Of a stretch of 64,000 bases of DNA, positions 26,942 to 36,499 are shown one piece after another. Numbering within the stretch: the first letter of the stretch is position 1; each line of letters starts with the position of its first letter. Under the pieces are notes generated by a model. It searched no databases. It was not told the DNA's origin and saw only the letters and a list, made by a program, of their open reading frames with translations. Source of the DNA: Marinobacter sp. (lineage in GTDB: Bacteria > Pseudomonadota > Gammaproteobacteria > Pseudomonadales > Oleiphilaceae); assembly GCA_014359475.1 (NCBI GenBank), contig JACIZI010000017.1:1-64000 (forward strand). The letters run 5' to 3'. The position numbers were made by a program, and so were the translations under genes.

Positions 26942-28333
26942 ATGCATATACACATCCTGGGGATTTGCGGCACCTTCATGGGCAGTCTGGCAGTGCTTGC
27001 CCGGGAGCTGGGTCACACGGTGAGCGGCTCCGATCAGGGTGTTTACCCGCCCATGAGCACCCAGCTGGAGTCCCTGGGTATTGATCTGACCGAGGGGTAT
27101 GACCCGCAAAACCTCAAGCCCGTACCGGACCTGGTGCTGATCGGCAACGCCATGTCCCGGGGAAACCCTGAAGTCGAAGCCGTGCTTAACCGGAATATCG
27201 ATTATATGTCCGGACCCGAATGGCTGTCCCGGGAAGTGCTGCGCCACCGCTGGGTGCTGGCAGTGGCCGGTACCCACGGCAAGACCACCACAACCGCCAT
27301 GCTGTTATGGATTCTTGAGCAGGCCGGGTTTGATCCGGGCTACCTGGTGGGTGGTGTGCCGCTGGACTTTGCGGTCTCGGCCCGCCTGGGCGGCAGCGAT
27401 TTCTTCGTGATTGAGGCGGATGAATATGACAGTGCCTTCTTCGACAAGCGCTCCAAGTTTATCCATTACCGCCCCCGCACTTTGATCCTGAATAATCTGG
27501 AGTACGACCACGCGGATATTTTCGATAACGTGGAAGCCATCGAGCGGCAGTTTCACCATCTGGTGCGCACGGTGCCGTCCGGGGGCTTGCTGATCCGCCC
27601 GGCTCTGGATGCCCACTTGGACCGGGTGCTGGAGATGGGCAGCTGGACTCCGGTGCAGAATACATCCGTCGCCAGTGAAGTGCCGTACAGCACCGACTGG
27701 CGGGCGGAACTGCTCAGTGAAGACGGCAGCCGCTTCATGGTGATTCACCATGAGCAGCCCGTGGCCACCGTGGACTGGGGGCAGACCGGCGTCCATAACG
27801 TGCGCAATGCCTTGTCTGCCATTGTGGCCGCCCGGCACGTGGGGGTTACACCGGACCATGCGGTATCTGCCCTGTGCCGTTTTTCCGGGGTCAAGCGCCG
27901 CATGGAATTGCTGGCGGACCTGGAAGGTGTCCGGGTCTACGATGACTTTGCCCATCACCCCACTGCCATTGCGTCTACCCTGGAGGGGCTGCGTAACCGG
28001 GTAGGAGAAGAGCCCATACTGGCGATTATTGAGCCCCGCTCCAACACCATGCACCGGGGTGTGCATCAGGAAACCCTGCTGCCCAGCGCCGTGGACGCAG
28101 ACCGGGTGCTGTGGGCCAATCTGAGTGGCATGGACTGGCTGGACAAGATAGTAGCGGACGCGGGCAAACTGGGTATTACGCGGCACCGACTGGGCAGCTC
28201 CGTGGATGAGCTGATCGCTGCGGCACTGGAAGATCTGCCCCGGCCCTGTCACATTGTCATTATGAGCAACGGCGGATTCGGCGGCCTGCATGGCAAACTG
28301 GTCGCCGCCCTGAAGAAGCACCTGTCATCATGA
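26942..28333 (+). CDS. mpl: UDP-MurNAc:tripeptide ligase
   Basis: Recycles cell-wall tripeptide by joining L-Ala-gamma-D-Glu-meso-DAP to UDP-MurNAc. The 463-residue Mur ligase has the N-terminal IHILGICGTFMGSLA dinucleotide-like motif, ATP loop AGTHGKTTTTAML (110-122), EADEYDSAFFDKRSKFIHY and a C-terminal MSNGGFGG. Start ATG 26942 follows AGGGAACAG. It overlaps ubiX by 4 bases (ATGA), so the two are cotranslated. Confidence 0.95.
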   Translation: MHIHILGICGTFMGSLAVLARELGHTVSGSDQGVYPPMSTQLESLGIDLTEGYDPQNLKPVPDLVLIGNAMSRGNPEVEAVLNRNIDYMSGPEWLSREVLRHRWVLAVAGTHGKTTTTAMLLWILEQAGFDPGYLVGGVPLDFAVSARLGGSDFFVIEADEYDSAFFDKRSKFIHYRPRTLILNNLEYDHADIFDNVEAIERQFHHLVRTVPSGGLLIRPALDAHLDRVLEMGSWTPVQNTSVASEVPYSTDWRAELLSEDGSRFMVIHHEQPVATVDWGQTGVHNVRNALSAIVAARHVGVTPDHAVSALCRFSGVKRRMELLADLEGVRVYDDFAHHPTAIASTLEGLRNRVGEEPILAIIEPRSNTMHRGVHQETLLPSAVDADRVLWANLSGMDWLDKIVADAGKLGITRHRLGSSVDELIAAALEDLPRPCHIVIMSNGGFGGLHGKLVAALKKHLSS

Positions 28334-28962
28334 GCGACACGAAGCCTTTTGAGCGCACCGTTAACCTCGCCATTACCGGGGCGTCCGGAGCCCCATATGG
28401 CTTGCGGCTGCTGCAATGTCTTGTGGCAGCAAACTGTCGGGTGCACGTAATGATCAGTCGCGCCGCCCAGGTAGTGATCGCCACCGAGACGGATCTCTCG
28501 CTGGGCGGCTCCTCCGGCTCGCAACAGCAGGCCCTGGAGCAATACAGCCAGGCCAGACCCGGGCAGATTCATGTGCTGGGCCGGGAGGCCTGGTTTTCGC
28601 CGCCGGCTTCCGGGTCAGGGGAAAGGGCGCCGCTGGTGGTCTGCCCCTGCAGCACCGGGACACTTTCGGCGCTGGCGAACGGTGCCAGTGACAACCTGAT
28701 CGAGCGGGCCGGAGATGTGGCGCTGAAGGAGCGCCGCAAGCTGATTCTGGTGCCCAGGGAAGCTCCCTATTCCGAAGTGCATCTCGAGAATATGCTGAAG
28801 CTGACCCGCATGGGGGCAGTGATACTCCCGGCCAGTCCGGGTTTTTACCATCACCCGGCTGGCATCGGTGATCTGGTGGACTTTATCGTGGCGCGCATCC
28901 TTGATCATCTGGACCTGCCCCAGGACCTGATGCCCCGCTGGGGGGCGGAATCCCGCGACTGA
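28330..28962 (+). CDS. ubiX: Flavin prenyltransferase UbiX
   Basis: Makes prenylated FMN, the cofactor of UbiD decarboxylase in ubiquinone synthesis. The 210-residue protein has ITGASGAPYGLRLLQCL (FMN-binding N-terminus), VVCPCSTGTLSALANGASDNLIERAGDV, LVPREAPYSEVHLENMLKL and the proline-rich ILPASPGFYHHP. Its ATG overlaps the end of mpl, an order known from pseudomonads. Confidence 0.95.
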   Translation: MSDTKPFERTVNLAITGASGAPYGLRLLQCLVAANCRVHVMISRAAQVVIATETDLSLGGSSGSQQQALEQYSQARPGQIHVLGREAWFSPPASGSGERAPLVVCPCSTGTLSALANGASDNLIERAGDVALKERRKLILVPREAPYSEVHLENMLKLTRMGAVILPASPGFYHHPAGIGDLVDFIVARILDHLDLPQDLMPRWGAESRD

Positions 28963-29073
28963 CGTCACGGTTATTTTGGTCACCCGGATTGATGCTTTTC
29001 ATCATTGAGCGCCCCGCCCCGGCAAACGACACTGATGCCAACGCTAAACACTATAATGACCGAGGATCCAGTC

Positions 29074-30213
29074 ATGATTCCACGTACCCTTTTCGATTCT
29101 GACCTTGAAGGCTTCCGCGATTCCGTCAAGAAATTCCTGGAGCAGGAAGCGGTGCCTTACCATGATCAATGGGAGAAGGATGGTCAGGTGAGCCGGGATA
29201 TCTGGCGCAAGGCGGGTGAGCTGGGCTTTCTTTGCCCCACCGTACCGGAAGCCTATGGTGGCGTGGGTGTGGACTTCCGCTACAGTGCCGTGGTCATGGA
29301 AGAGATTTCACGCCTGGGCCTCTCGGGTATCGGCTGGGGGCTGCATTCCGACATCGTCGCGCCCTACATTCTTAATCACGGCTCCGAGGAGCAGAAGCAG
29401 AAATACCTGCCCAAGCTCGTCTCCGGGGAGATGATCGGAGCCATTGCGATGACCGAACCCGGTGCAGGGTCCGACCTGCAGGGCGTAAAAACCACCGCCG
29501 TGAAGCAGGGCGATCACTACCTGCTGAACGGGTCCAAAACATTTATCACCAACGGCCAGATGGCGGACCTGGTGATCGTGGTGGCCAAGACGGACCCGAA
29601 GGAAGGTGCCAAGGGAACCAGCCTTCTCCTGGTCGAGTGCGCTTCGGAAGGCTTTGAGAAAGGCCAGAACCTGAACAAGGTGGGAATGAAGGCCCAGGAT
29701 ACTTCTGAGCTGTTCTTCCAGGATGTCAAAGTGCCGGCGGAAAACCTGTTGGGCGGTGCTGAGGGGCAGGGCTTCATGCAGCTGATGCAGGAGCTTCCGT
29801 CGGAACGGCTGCAAGTGGCCCTGGCAGCGGTGGCCGCATCTGAGGCCGCGTGGCAGTGGACGCTGGACTACGTGAAAGAGCGCAAAGCATTCGGCAAGCC
29901 CGTGGTAGCTTTCCAGAACACCCGCTTCAAGCTTGCCGAGATGAAGGCAGAAATCACGTCCGCCCGGGTATTCTGCGACCGGTGTCTGGAGTTGCATCTC
30001 GAGAAAAAGCTGGATATTCCCACCGCCGCCATGCTCAAACAGCTCACCACCGATCTGCAATGCAGGGTAATGGATGAGTGTGTGCAGCTGCACGGTGGTT
30101 ACGGCTACATGTGGGAATACCCCATCGCCCGCGCCTGGGCCGACTCCCGGGTACAGCGTATCTACGCGGGCACCAACGAAATCATGAAGGAAATTGTCGC
30201 CCGCTCCTTCTGA
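29074..30213 (+). CDS. Acyl-CoA dehydrogenase, LCAD-like
   Basis: FAD-dependent dehydrogenase introducing the trans-2 double bond in beta-oxidation, 379 residues. Family signatures are AMTEPGAGSDLQGVKTTA, GSKTFITNG, ERKAFGKPVVAFQNTRFKLAEM and the QLHGGYGYMWEYPIARAWADSRVQ region. The YxGT motif near the end reads YAGTNEIM, with Ala where MCAD has its catalytic Glu. The Glu in the AASEAAWQW helix fits the base of long-chain enzymes. Start 29074 follows a good GAGGA; the 23 codons upstream are probably untranslated. It is a single gene. Confidence 0.88.
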   Translation: MIPRTLFDSDLEGFRDSVKKFLEQEAVPYHDQWEKDGQVSRDIWRKAGELGFLCPTVPEAYGGVGVDFRYSAVVMEEISRLGLSGIGWGLHSDIVAPYILNHGSEEQKQKYLPKLVSGEMIGAIAMTEPGAGSDLQGVKTTAVKQGDHYLLNGSKTFITNGQMADLVIVVAKTDPKEGAKGTSLLLVECASEGFEKGQNLNKVGMKAQDTSELFFQDVKVPAENLLGGAEGQGFMQLMQELPSERLQVALAAVAASEAAWQWTLDYVKERKAFGKPVVAFQNTRFKLAEMKAEITSARVFCDRCLELHLEKKLDIPTAAMLKQLTTDLQCRVMDECVQLHGGYGYMWEYPIARAWADSRVQRIYAGTNEIMKEIVARSF

Positions 30214-30220
30214 TGCCAGA

Positions 30221-30242
30221 GCCGGGGCAGGGAGGCCCCGGC
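30221..30242. terminator. GC-rich hairpin after the acyl-CoA dehydrogenase
   Basis: An 8-bp perfect stem, GCCGGGGC paired with GCCCCGGC (30221-30228 with 30235-30242), starts 8 bases after the stop codon. There is no T-run, so termination efficiency is uncertain. Confidence 0.5.
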
Positions 30243-30423
30243 ACCTGCCTCTGATCCTGCCCGATGCCCGCAATGTCTGCCCGCTGAGTCCTGCTAACTG
30301 ATAGCTTGCTAACTAACCCGCGATTACGGCCCTGTGCAAGGCCAATAAGAGCCAGTGGTGATTTCCGAGTGAGGTGTTGGGGAAGTATTGATTCGGATAT
30401 TCAGCACTTCCCGGAGCAGGAAG

Positions 30424-30511
30424 TGGTGCCGAGGAGAGGACTTGAACCTCCACGGGGTTGCCCCCACTAGCACCTGAAGCTAGCGCGTCTACCAATTTCG
30501 CCACCTCGGCA
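30424..30511 (-). tRNA. tRNA-Leu (CAG)
   Basis: An 88-base type II tRNA on the minus strand. The acceptor stem TGCCGAG pairs with CTCGGCA, followed by an encoded CCA (30426-30424). A CTAGC/GCTAG anticodon stem holds loop TTCAGGT with anticodon CAG, and the long variable arm expected for leucine is present. The T arm contains GGTTCAAGTCC. It has its own upstream promoter candidate at 30646-30618. Confidence 0.96.
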
Positions 30512-30617
30512 GATGACTTGCAGTTTGTCGGGTTTCAGCGGCCCAATGGCCTTACCTTGTTGAAACTCCGGCTTTTCTGCCTGCGGCTGAAGGTGTGCCC
30601 CCCAACCAATGGCGCGT

Positions 30618-30646
30618 ACTTTAATCATTCGGGAAAAAGCTGTCAA
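30618..30646 (-). promoter_or_regulatory. Promoter candidate for tRNA-Leu
   Basis: On the minus strand a perfect TTGACA (30646-30641), a 17-base spacer and TAAAGT (30623-30618) are followed by the GC-rich discriminator ACGCGCC. The tRNA starts about 107 bases downstream. The same layout and discriminator occur before tRNA-Met, which supports it. A GC-rich discriminator is typical of stringently controlled stable-RNA promoters. Confidence 0.65.
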
Positions 30647-30722
30647 ATACTTTTTCGGGATTTTTGCAGCGGATTCGGATGGCGCTGGTCGTCCGGCTCT
30701 GTAAGGGTTTTCCCTTGCATGT

Positions 30723-30751
30723 TAGGCAGGCGGCTTTGCGGGCGTTATACT
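30723..30751 (+). promoter_or_regulatory. Promoter candidate for rnr
   Basis: TAGGCA (30723-30728), a 17-base spacer and TATACT (30746-30751) lie about 65 bases before the rnr start. The 304-base gap between tRNA-Leu and rnr (30512-30815) otherwise shows only the divergent tRNA promoter and no gene. Confidence 0.5.
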
Positions 30752-30815
30752 GCGGGCATTAAAAGCGAATCGCACAACAGCCGATTTCAGGCGATTGACA
30801 GGATAAAGGAACCGA

Positions 30816-33368
30816 ATGGCGTCCAGAAAAAAGAACATTAATGATCCTCACGCGGACCGTGAGGCACAAAAATACGATAACCCTATCCAGAGCCGGGAAT
30901 TCATCCTTGAGCATCTGACGCAGCGGGGTGCCCCGGCGACGCACCCGGAGCTCTGCGAGGAGTTGGGGCAGCACAGCGAAGAAGGCGTCGAGGCCCTGCG
31001 CCGCCGACTGATTGCCATGTGCCGGGACGGGCAGCTGATCTGTAACCGCAAAGGAGCTTATCTGCCTATTGAAGAGGCAGATCTGGTGACCGGTCGGGTG
31101 ATCGGTCATCGGGACGGCTTCGGGTTTCTGGCACCGGATGATGGTGGCTCTGACCTGTTCCTGAGTGCCCGGCAGATGCGCCAGGTATTTCATGGCGACC
31201 GGGTGGCCGCCCGGGTTGACCGGGTTGATGACCGTGGCCGCCGGGAGGGCAAGGTGGTGGAGGTGCTGGAGCATCGCACCGACCAGGTCGTCGGCCGCTT
31301 CTTCCGGGAGAGCGGTATCTCTTTTGTGGTGCCGGAAAATGCCCGCATTAATCATGAGGTACTGGTACCGGAAGAGAATGCCGGCAAGGCCCGCCATGGT
31401 CAGTACGTCGTGGTGGACATCACTCGTCAGCCGACGGTGCGCACCCAGCCCCTGGGCAAGGTGGTGGAGGTGCTCGGCGAGCACATGGCCCCGGGTATGG
31501 AAATCGATGTGGCGATCCGCTCCTACGATATTCCCCATAGCTGGCCGCCGGCAGTGGGCGAGCAGACCGCAGCCATCCCCGAAGAAGTGCCCGAGAAAGA
31601 CAGGCAGAACAGGGTAGACGTCCGTAACCTGCGGCTGGTGACCATCGACGATGAAACCGCCCGGGACTTTGATGACGCCATCTACTGCGAGCCCCGCTCC
31701 CGGGGTGGCTATCGTCTGGTGGTGGCGATTGCGGATGTTTCCCATTATGTGCGTCCGGGTACGCCCCTGGACGAAGAGGCGGTCAATCGCAGTACCTCGG
31801 TGTATTTCCCGGATCATGTGGTACCGATGCTGCCGGAGAAGCTCTCCAACGGCCTGTGTTCCCTGAATCCCGGGGTGGATCGGCTGTGTATGGTGGCGGA
31901 TATGACCATCAGCGCTGCCGGCAACATCAGTAGCTACAAGTTTTACCAGGCAGTGATGCACAGCCATGCCCGGCTGACCTACAACAAGGTCAGCGACATG
32001 CTGGAGCATCCGGATACCGAGCGGGGCTATCGTCTTTGCGAGCAGTATGCGGATATCCTGCCGCATCTGCATAATCTTTATAACCTCTATAAGCTGCTGC
32101 GCAAGGCGCGCACGGAGCGGGGCGCGATTGATTTTGAAACCACCGAAACCCGGGTGGTATTCGATGCCAATCGTAAAATTGAGGAAATTGTTCCGGTTCA
32201 GCGCAACGAGGCCCACAAGATCGTGGAAGAGTCGATGTTGTGCGCCAACGTGGCCACGGCCCGCTTCCTCAAGAAATACGATATCCCGGCGCTTTACCGG
32301 GTCCATGACGGGCCTTCGCAGGAACGGCTGAATGCCGTGCGCCTGTTCCTCGGGGAGCTGGGTCTGCAGCTGGGTGGTGGCGACGATCCGAGCCCGGCAG
32401 ATTACCAGGCGCTGCTGTCCCAGATCGGTGATCGTCCGGATGCGGGGGTGATCCAGATGGTTCTGCTGCGCTCCCTGACCCAGGCAGTCTACAGTCCCGA
32501 GCAGCGTGGTCATTTCGGTCTTGGCTTTCCCAGCTATGCCCATTTTACATCGCCGATCCGGCGTTACCCGGATCTGATCGCGCACCGGGCCATCAAGTCT
32601 GTGATTCATGGCGAGAAAGACGCGAAAGATGTTGTTCATCCGCCCAAAAGGGATCCGCAGCTGGCGGAATACCCCTACGATATGGCCTCCATGGAGCGGC
32701 TGGGTGAGCAAACCTCCATGGCTGAACGTCGGGCGGACGATGCCACCCGGGATGTCATGGCCTGGCTGAAGTGCGAATACCTCAGTGACCACGTGGGTGA
32801 GGAGTACGATGGGGTCATTGCAGCTGTTGTGCCGTTTGGCTTCTTTGTGGAGCTCTCCGGTATCTACATTGAAGGCCTGGTGCATGTTTCCACTCTGAGC
32901 GGCGACTTCTTTCACCATGACTCGGCCAAGCACCGGCTGATCGGTGAGCGAACCGGTATCAGCTTCCGGCTGGGTGACGAGCTGCGGGTGAAGGTGGCCA
33001 GGGTCGGTATGGATGATCGCAAGATCGATCTCGAGCTGGTCAGCACCCCGCCGGTGCGTAAGGCGGACCGGGATGCCCTGGATGTGCCTGCCCGCAAGGA
33101 AGGCAAGGGGCGTGATAAAGGTCGGGCCAGAGGCAAGTCCGGTGGTGGTCGTCCGGGCGCTGCTGCGGGAAGGTCAGACTCTGCGAAAGCGGGCGAGGAT
33201 GCCGGGCGTAACCGGAATCGCAAGCAGTCTGAAAGCTATAAAGAGCCTCCCCGGGAGCCAGGCGAGCCCATGTCCGCCAGGGACGAGCTGGTCGCAGAAG
33301 CGGCCCGTCTTGCCCTGAAGGACAAGAAGAAAACCGGTCGTCGTTCGTCCCGCAAGTCAGGAAAGTAA
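30816..33368 (+). CDS. rnr: Ribonuclease R
   Basis: Processive 3'-5' exoribonuclease able to unwind structured RNA. The 850-residue protein has an N-terminal winged-helix region (about 25-90), cold-shock domains, and the RNB catalytic domain with IDDETARDFDDAIYCE (catalytic Asp cluster near 280) and FTSPIRRYPDLIAHRAI. An S1 domain follows (about 660-745), then a long Lys/Arg/Gly-rich tail that is common in RNase R. AAGGAA lies before ATG 30816. rlmB follows by 3 bases, as in E. coli-like genomes. Confidence 0.97.
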   Translation: MASRKKNINDPHADREAQKYDNPIQSREFILEHLTQRGAPATHPELCEELGQHSEEGVEALRRRLIAMCRDGQLICNRKGAYLPIEEADLVTGRVIGHRDGFGFLAPDDGGSDLFLSARQMRQVFHGDRVAARVDRVDDRGRREGKVVEVLEHRTDQVVGRFFRESGISFVVPENARINHEVLVPEENAGKARHGQYVVVDITRQPTVRTQPLGKVVEVLGEHMAPGMEIDVAIRSYDIPHSWPPAVGEQTAAIPEEVPEKDRQNRVDVRNLRLVTIDDETARDFDDAIYCEPRSRGGYRLVVAIADVSHYVRPGTPLDEEAVNRSTSVYFPDHVVPMLPEKLSNGLCSLNPGVDRLCMVADMTISAAGNISSYKFYQAVMHSHARLTYNKVSDMLEHPDTERGYRLCEQYADILPHLHNLYNLYKLLRKARTERGAIDFETTETRVVFDANRKIEEIVPVQRNEAHKIVEESMLCANVATARFLKKYDIPALYRVHDGPSQERLNAVRLFLGELGLQLGGGDDPSPADYQALLSQIGDRPDAGVIQMVLLRSLTQAVYSPEQRGHFGLGFPSYAHFTSPIRRYPDLIAHRAIKSVIHGEKDAKDVVHPPKRDPQLAEYPYDMASMERLGEQTSMAERRADDATRDVMAWLKCEYLSDHVGEEYDGVIAAVVPFGFFVELSGIYIEGLVHVSTLSGDFFHHDSAKHRLIGERTGISFRLGDELRVKVARVGMDDRKIDLELVSTPPVRKADRDALDVPARKEGKGRDKGRARGKSGGGRPGAAAGRSDSAKAGEDAGRNRNRKQSESYKEPPREPGEPMSARDELVAEAARLALKDKKKTGRRSSRKSGK

Positions 33369-33371
33369 TCT

Positions 33372-34109
33372 GTGAGCAACGAATTTGTATTCGGCTGGCA
33401 TGCTGTTGAGTCGGTGCTCAGGCGGGAACCGGAGCGGCTGCAGCAGGTATGGATCCAGACCGGCCGTCAGGATAAGCGGGTCAGGGCCATTACCGGCGAG
33501 CTGGAGTCGTTGGGCGTGGCCTGGGAGGTGGTGCACCGCCGGGAGCTGGATAAGCGGGTATCGGGGGTGCATCAGGGCATCGTTGCGGCGCTATCGGAAA
33601 GTCGCGAGTGGGGTGAGGATGACCTCTATGCCATGCTGAATGGCTCCAGGCGACCACCGTTTCTATTGGTCCTGGATGGCGTGACGGATCCCCACAACCT
33701 GGGTGCCTGCCTGCGTACCGCCGATGCCGCTGGCGTACAGGCGGTGATTGTGCCCAGGGACAAGTCCGCCTCCCTGACACCCACCGTGCGGAAGGTCGCC
33801 TGCGGTGCGGCGGAAGCGGTGCCCCTGATCCGCGTAACCAACCTGGCTCGCTGCCTGCGGGAGCTGCAGGGTCTGGGTTTGTGGGTAGTGGGGGCCGCCG
33901 GAGAGGCGGAAGACACCGTCTATCAGGCCGATCTGACCGGCCCGCTGGCGCTGGTCATGGGAGCTGAGGGCAAGGGTATGCGACGGCTGACCCGTGAGCA
34001 CTGCGATCGGCTGGTCAGGCTGCCCATGCAGGGAACGGTGGGTAGCCTGAATGTGTCGGTGGCTACCGGGGTTTGCCTCTACGAGGCGATGCGCCAAAGG
34101 CTTGCATAA
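33372..34109 (+). CDS. rlmB: 23S rRNA (guanosine-2251 2'-O) methyltransferase
   Basis: SPOUT-family methyltransferase modifying the P-loop of 23S rRNA. The 245-residue protein starts with GTG (33372) and shows [34 protein letters not shown] (motif 1), [18 protein letters not shown] (motif 2) and [17 protein letters not shown] (motif 3). It follows rnr by 3 bases and ends before a terminator. Confidence 0.95.
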   Translation: MSNEFVFGWHAVESVLRREPERLQQVWIQTGRQDKRVRAITGELESLGVAWEVVHRRELDKRVSGVHQGIVAALSESREWGEDDLYAMLNGSRRPPFLLVLDGVTDPHNLGACLRTADAAGVQAVIVPRDKSASLTPTVRKVACGAAEAVPLIRVTNLARCLRELQGLGLWVVGAAGEAEDTVYQADLTGPLALVMGAEGKGMRRLTREHCDRLVRLPMQGTVGSLNVSVATGVCLYEAMRQRLA

Positions 34110-34132
34110 CCACGCCCATGTCCCTAGAATGC

Positions 34133-34162
34133 ACCACCCCTTTTTTATGGGGCGGTTTTTTA
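34133..34162 (+). terminator. Rho-independent terminator of the rnr-rlmB unit
   Basis: ACCACCCC (34133-34140) pairs with GGGGCGGT (34149-34156), one A-C mismatch, loop TTTTTTAT, followed by a T5 run. It separates rlmB from the ribosomal protein operon. Confidence 0.75.
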
Positions 34163-34218
34163 TTGCCTGAACAAAGGCAGCCGAAATCCGCAAAGCAGTG
34201 CAAAGCAGTAAAGAAACC

Positions 34219-34280
34219 GGCAGCATGGCTGCCAACTCCTTGCTTCCTGCAAGCCGCACAGGCGGAACCTTGCCGGAAGC
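34219..34280 (+). promoter_or_regulatory. Structured rpsF leader, candidate S6:S18-binding element
   Basis: Two hairpins precede rpsF. The first is a 6-bp stem, 34219-34224 with 34228-34233. The second is long: 34242-34247 pairs with 34275-34280, 34249-34253 with 34269-34273, and 34254-34257 with 34262-34265, with a three-base AAC bulge (34266-34268) and an ACAG loop next to a CCG. A bulged hairpin with CCG upstream of rpsF resembles the known autoregulatory leader bound by S6:S18. The structure is read directly; the identity is inference. Confidence 0.5.
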
Positions 34281-34303
34281 TGCATAAACCGTAGGGAGAA
34301 CTC

Positions 34304-34729
34304 ATGCGTCACTACGAAATCGTATTTATGGTACACCCGGATCAGAGCGAGCAGGTGCCCGCGATGATCGAGCGCTATACCAACCTCATCACAGAAGATG
34401 GTGGTCAGGTACATCGCCTGGAAGATTGGGGCCGTCGTCACATGGCTTACCCGATCAACAAGATCCACAAGGCTCACTATGTTCTGATGAACGTTGAATG
34501 TTCCAGAAGCGCCGTGGATGAGCTTACCCACAACTTCCGTTTCAACGATGCCATCATCCGTGACCTGATCATCCGTCGCGATGGTCCGGACATCGGCCTG
34601 TCTCCGATGAAGGCTTCCGAGTCCCGTGAAGACCGTCGCTCCGGCGGGGATGACCGTCCGCGTCGTAACGAACCGTCCGGTGAGCGCTCCGAGAGCCGCG
34701 ATACCGAGACCGAGAGCGAAGAAGAGTAA
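34304..34729 (+). CDS. rpsF: 30S ribosomal protein S6 (bS6)
   Basis: Ribosomal protein that binds 16S rRNA as a dimer with S18. The 141-residue product begins [19 protein letters not shown] and has [27 protein letters not shown], all typical. The C-terminal 35 residues are an Arg/Glu/Ser-rich acidic-basic tail ending SEEE, where RimK-type glutamate addition occurs in relatives. GGGAG lies before ATG 34304. It is first in the rpsF-rpsR operon. Confidence 0.97.
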   Translation: MRHYEIVFMVHPDQSEQVPAMIERYTNLITEDGGQVHRLEDWGRRHMAYPINKIHKAHYVLMNVECSRSAVDELTHNFRFNDAIIRDLIIRRDGPDIGLSPMKASESREDRRSGGDDRPRRNEPSGERSESRDTETESEEE

Positions 34730-34757
34730 AACATCACCGGATTGGAGGAGTTGAATT

Positions 34758-34988
34758 ATGGCTCGTTTTTTCAGACGTCGTAAGTTCTGTCGCTTTACGG
34801 CAGAAGGTGTCAAGGAAATTGATTACAAGGACCTGGACACCCTGAAAGGTTACATCACTGAAACCGGCAAAATCGTGCCCAGCCGCATCACCGGCACCAA
34901 GGCACGCTATCAGCGCCAGCTGGCAACCGCTATCAAGCGTGCCCGTTACCTGGCTCTGCTGCCGTACTCGGACAGTCACGACAACTAA
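34758..34988 (+). CDS. rpsR: 30S ribosomal protein S18 (bS18)
   Basis: A 76-residue ribosomal protein, partner of S6 in the platform of the small subunit. It shows the conserved [20 protein letters not shown] beginning and the [20 protein letters not shown] core. GGAGGAG lies upstream. It follows rpsF by 28 bases. Confidence 0.97.
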   Translation: MARFFRRRKFCRFTAEGVKEIDYKDLDTLKGYITETGKIVPSRITGTKARYQRQLATAIKRARYLALLPYSDSHDN

Positions 34989-35019
34989 GTCAGAGAATCA
35001 GGGGACAGGACTCGGGACC

Positions 35020-35886
35020 ATGCGTGCACTGGCAAAATTTGTAATGCGCGGTCCCCTGCAAGCCGGGGGCGTCGCGGCCATCACGATGGCGGTGCCGCTG
35101 CTGTTCTGGGTCGGTGCGGCTGTAGTAGGCCTGGTGATACTCCGGTTGGGCGTTGGCCCGGGGCTTCATATCGCACTCTGGGCACTGGTACCGTCCATGG
35201 GCTGGGCCGTCGCCGGCCAGGACCCCACCAGTCTGGCGGTACTGCTGGAAGTGATGGTGGTCGCCGGTTTGCTGAGGGTGACACTCTCCTGGGAAAAGGC
35301 CCTGCTCGGGGGCAGCTTTCTGGCCATTGTGACCGGACTGCTGCTGCCAGTGTTGTATCCGGGGCTGCTGAACGAGGTTGTTCAGGCCGGGGTGCAGTTT
35401 TACCAGCAGTACAATACGGGACTGGCAGAAGCCCTGGGGGATGACCTTGAGGCCTATGTCCGGGACCTGATGAACGCCAGTATGGCGGGTACATTCCTGG
35501 TGACCGGTGTGCTGATGACCATGCTGGCGCGCTCTTGGCAGGCGGGGCTTTATAACCCGGGAGGGTTCCGTAAGGAATTCCACAGGTTCAGGCTGTCGCC
35601 ACCGGTGGCCATCCTTTGTGTTGGTACCATGGTGGCGGGGCAGTGGCTCGGGCTGAATGCCGTGCTGCTGGCCTGGGCATCGGGTTGGCCACTGCTTTTG
35701 GCAGGCCTGGCGCTGGTGCATGGTGTTATGGGCATCAAAGGTCTGAGCGCTAACTGGGTGGTCATGTTCTACGTGGCGCTGGTGCTGCTCGGACCGTCCC
35801 TGATGATTTTTCTGGTTGTTATGGCATTTGTGGATAGCTGGCTGGATATCCGGAGTCGTCTGAAGGCTTCGGATCCGGTTGAATAA
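35020..35886 (+). CDS. Hypothetical polytopic membrane protein in the rpsR-rplI interval
   Basis: A 288-residue protein with about eight hydrophobic spans and no soluble domain, resembling the DUF2232/YybS-like membrane proteins found between rpsR and rplI in pseudomonads. Function unknown. ATG 35020 follows GGGACAGGA at suitable spacing; an open extension back into rpsR is rejected. Being cotranscribed with ribosomal proteins and dnaB suggests growth-linked expression only. Confidence 0.75.
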   Translation: MRALAKFVMRGPLQAGGVAAITMAVPLLFWVGAAVVGLVILRLGVGPGLHIALWALVPSMGWAVAGQDPTSLAVLLEVMVVAGLLRVTLSWEKALLGGSFLAIVTGLLLPVLYPGLLNEVVQAGVQFYQQYNTGLAEALGDDLEAYVRDLMNASMAGTFLVTGVLMTMLARSWQAGLYNPGGFRKEFHRFRLSPPVAILCVGTMVAGQWLGLNAVLLAWASGWPLLLAGLALVHGVMGIKGLSANWVVMFYVALVLLGPSLMIFLVVMAFVDSWLDIRSRLKASDPVE

Positions 35887-35906
35887 AGTACGAAGAGGTT
35901 AACGAG

Positions 35907-36353
35907 ATGGAAGTTATTCTGCTCGAAAAAGTTGCAAACCTGGGTTCCCTGGGTGACAAGGTCAAGGTAAAAGCCGGTTACGGTCGCAACTTCCTGCTGC
36001 CTTACGGCAAAGCGGTTGCGGCTACCGAGGGCAACCTGAAGGCGTTCGAAGAGCGTCGCGCAGAGCTGGAAAAAGCTGCGGCCGACAAGCTGGCCGCTGC
36101 TCAGGCCCGGGCCGAACAGCTGGAAGGCCAGTCCTTTACCATCAGCTCCAAGGCGGGTGAAGAGGGCAAGTTGTTTGGCTCTATCGGTGTGCGTGACATC
36201 GCTGATGCCATCACTGCCGCAGGCACCAACGTTGAGAAAAGCGAAGTTCGTCTGCCGGAAGGCCCGCTGCGGGTGACCGGCGAATACGAAATCGAGCTGC
36301 AGCTGCACTCTGACGTAACCGTAGCGATCACCCTGGCCGTTGTTGCTGAGTAA
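35907..36353 (+). CDS. rplI: 50S ribosomal protein L9 (bL9)
   Basis: A 148-residue ribosomal protein binding domain V of 23S rRNA. It has the diagnostic start [37 protein letters not shown], a long Ala/Glu-rich connecting helix (about 45-75) and the C-terminal RNA-binding domain. GAAGAGG lies before ATG 35907. It follows the membrane-protein gene by 20 bases. Confidence 0.97.
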   Translation: MEVILLEKVANLGSLGDKVKVKAGYGRNFLLPYGKAVAATEGNLKAFEERRAELEKAAADKLAAAQARAEQLEGQSFTISSKAGEEGKLFGSIGVRDIADAITAAGTNVEKSEVRLPEGPLRVTGEYEIELQLHSDVTVAITLAVVAE

Positions 36354-36381
36354 TCCTGCATAGCGTCAGCTAAAGCCGTAC

Positions 36382-36421
36382 CAGGCCCGGGTCGCACAAG
36401 CGGCTTCCGGGCCTGTTGCTT
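36382..36421 (+). terminator. Hairpin after rplI
   Basis: A 9-bp perfect stem CAGGCCCGG with CCGGGCCTG (36382-36390 and 36407-36415) is followed by TTGCTTTCT. It is a weak intrinsic terminator separating rplI from dnaB. Confidence 0.5.
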
Positions 36422-36499
36422 TCTGGTATGCTTGAATGCTGCCGGGGGGGCTGTCTGCCCCGGTCCCGGATGTATCAATCGCGTAGCTGAAGACGTTTC

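Noticed and set aside
30313-30504. Small minus-strand frame within tRNA-Leu
   Set aside because: It overlaps the tRNA and resembles the spurious proteins often predicted from tRNA genes.
30759-32933. A very long open frame (724 codons) on the strand opposite rnr
   Set aside because: It mirrors a certain ribonuclease R gene, has no recognisable domain or ribosome site, and is His/Arg-rich as expected of an antisense frame in GC-rich DNA.
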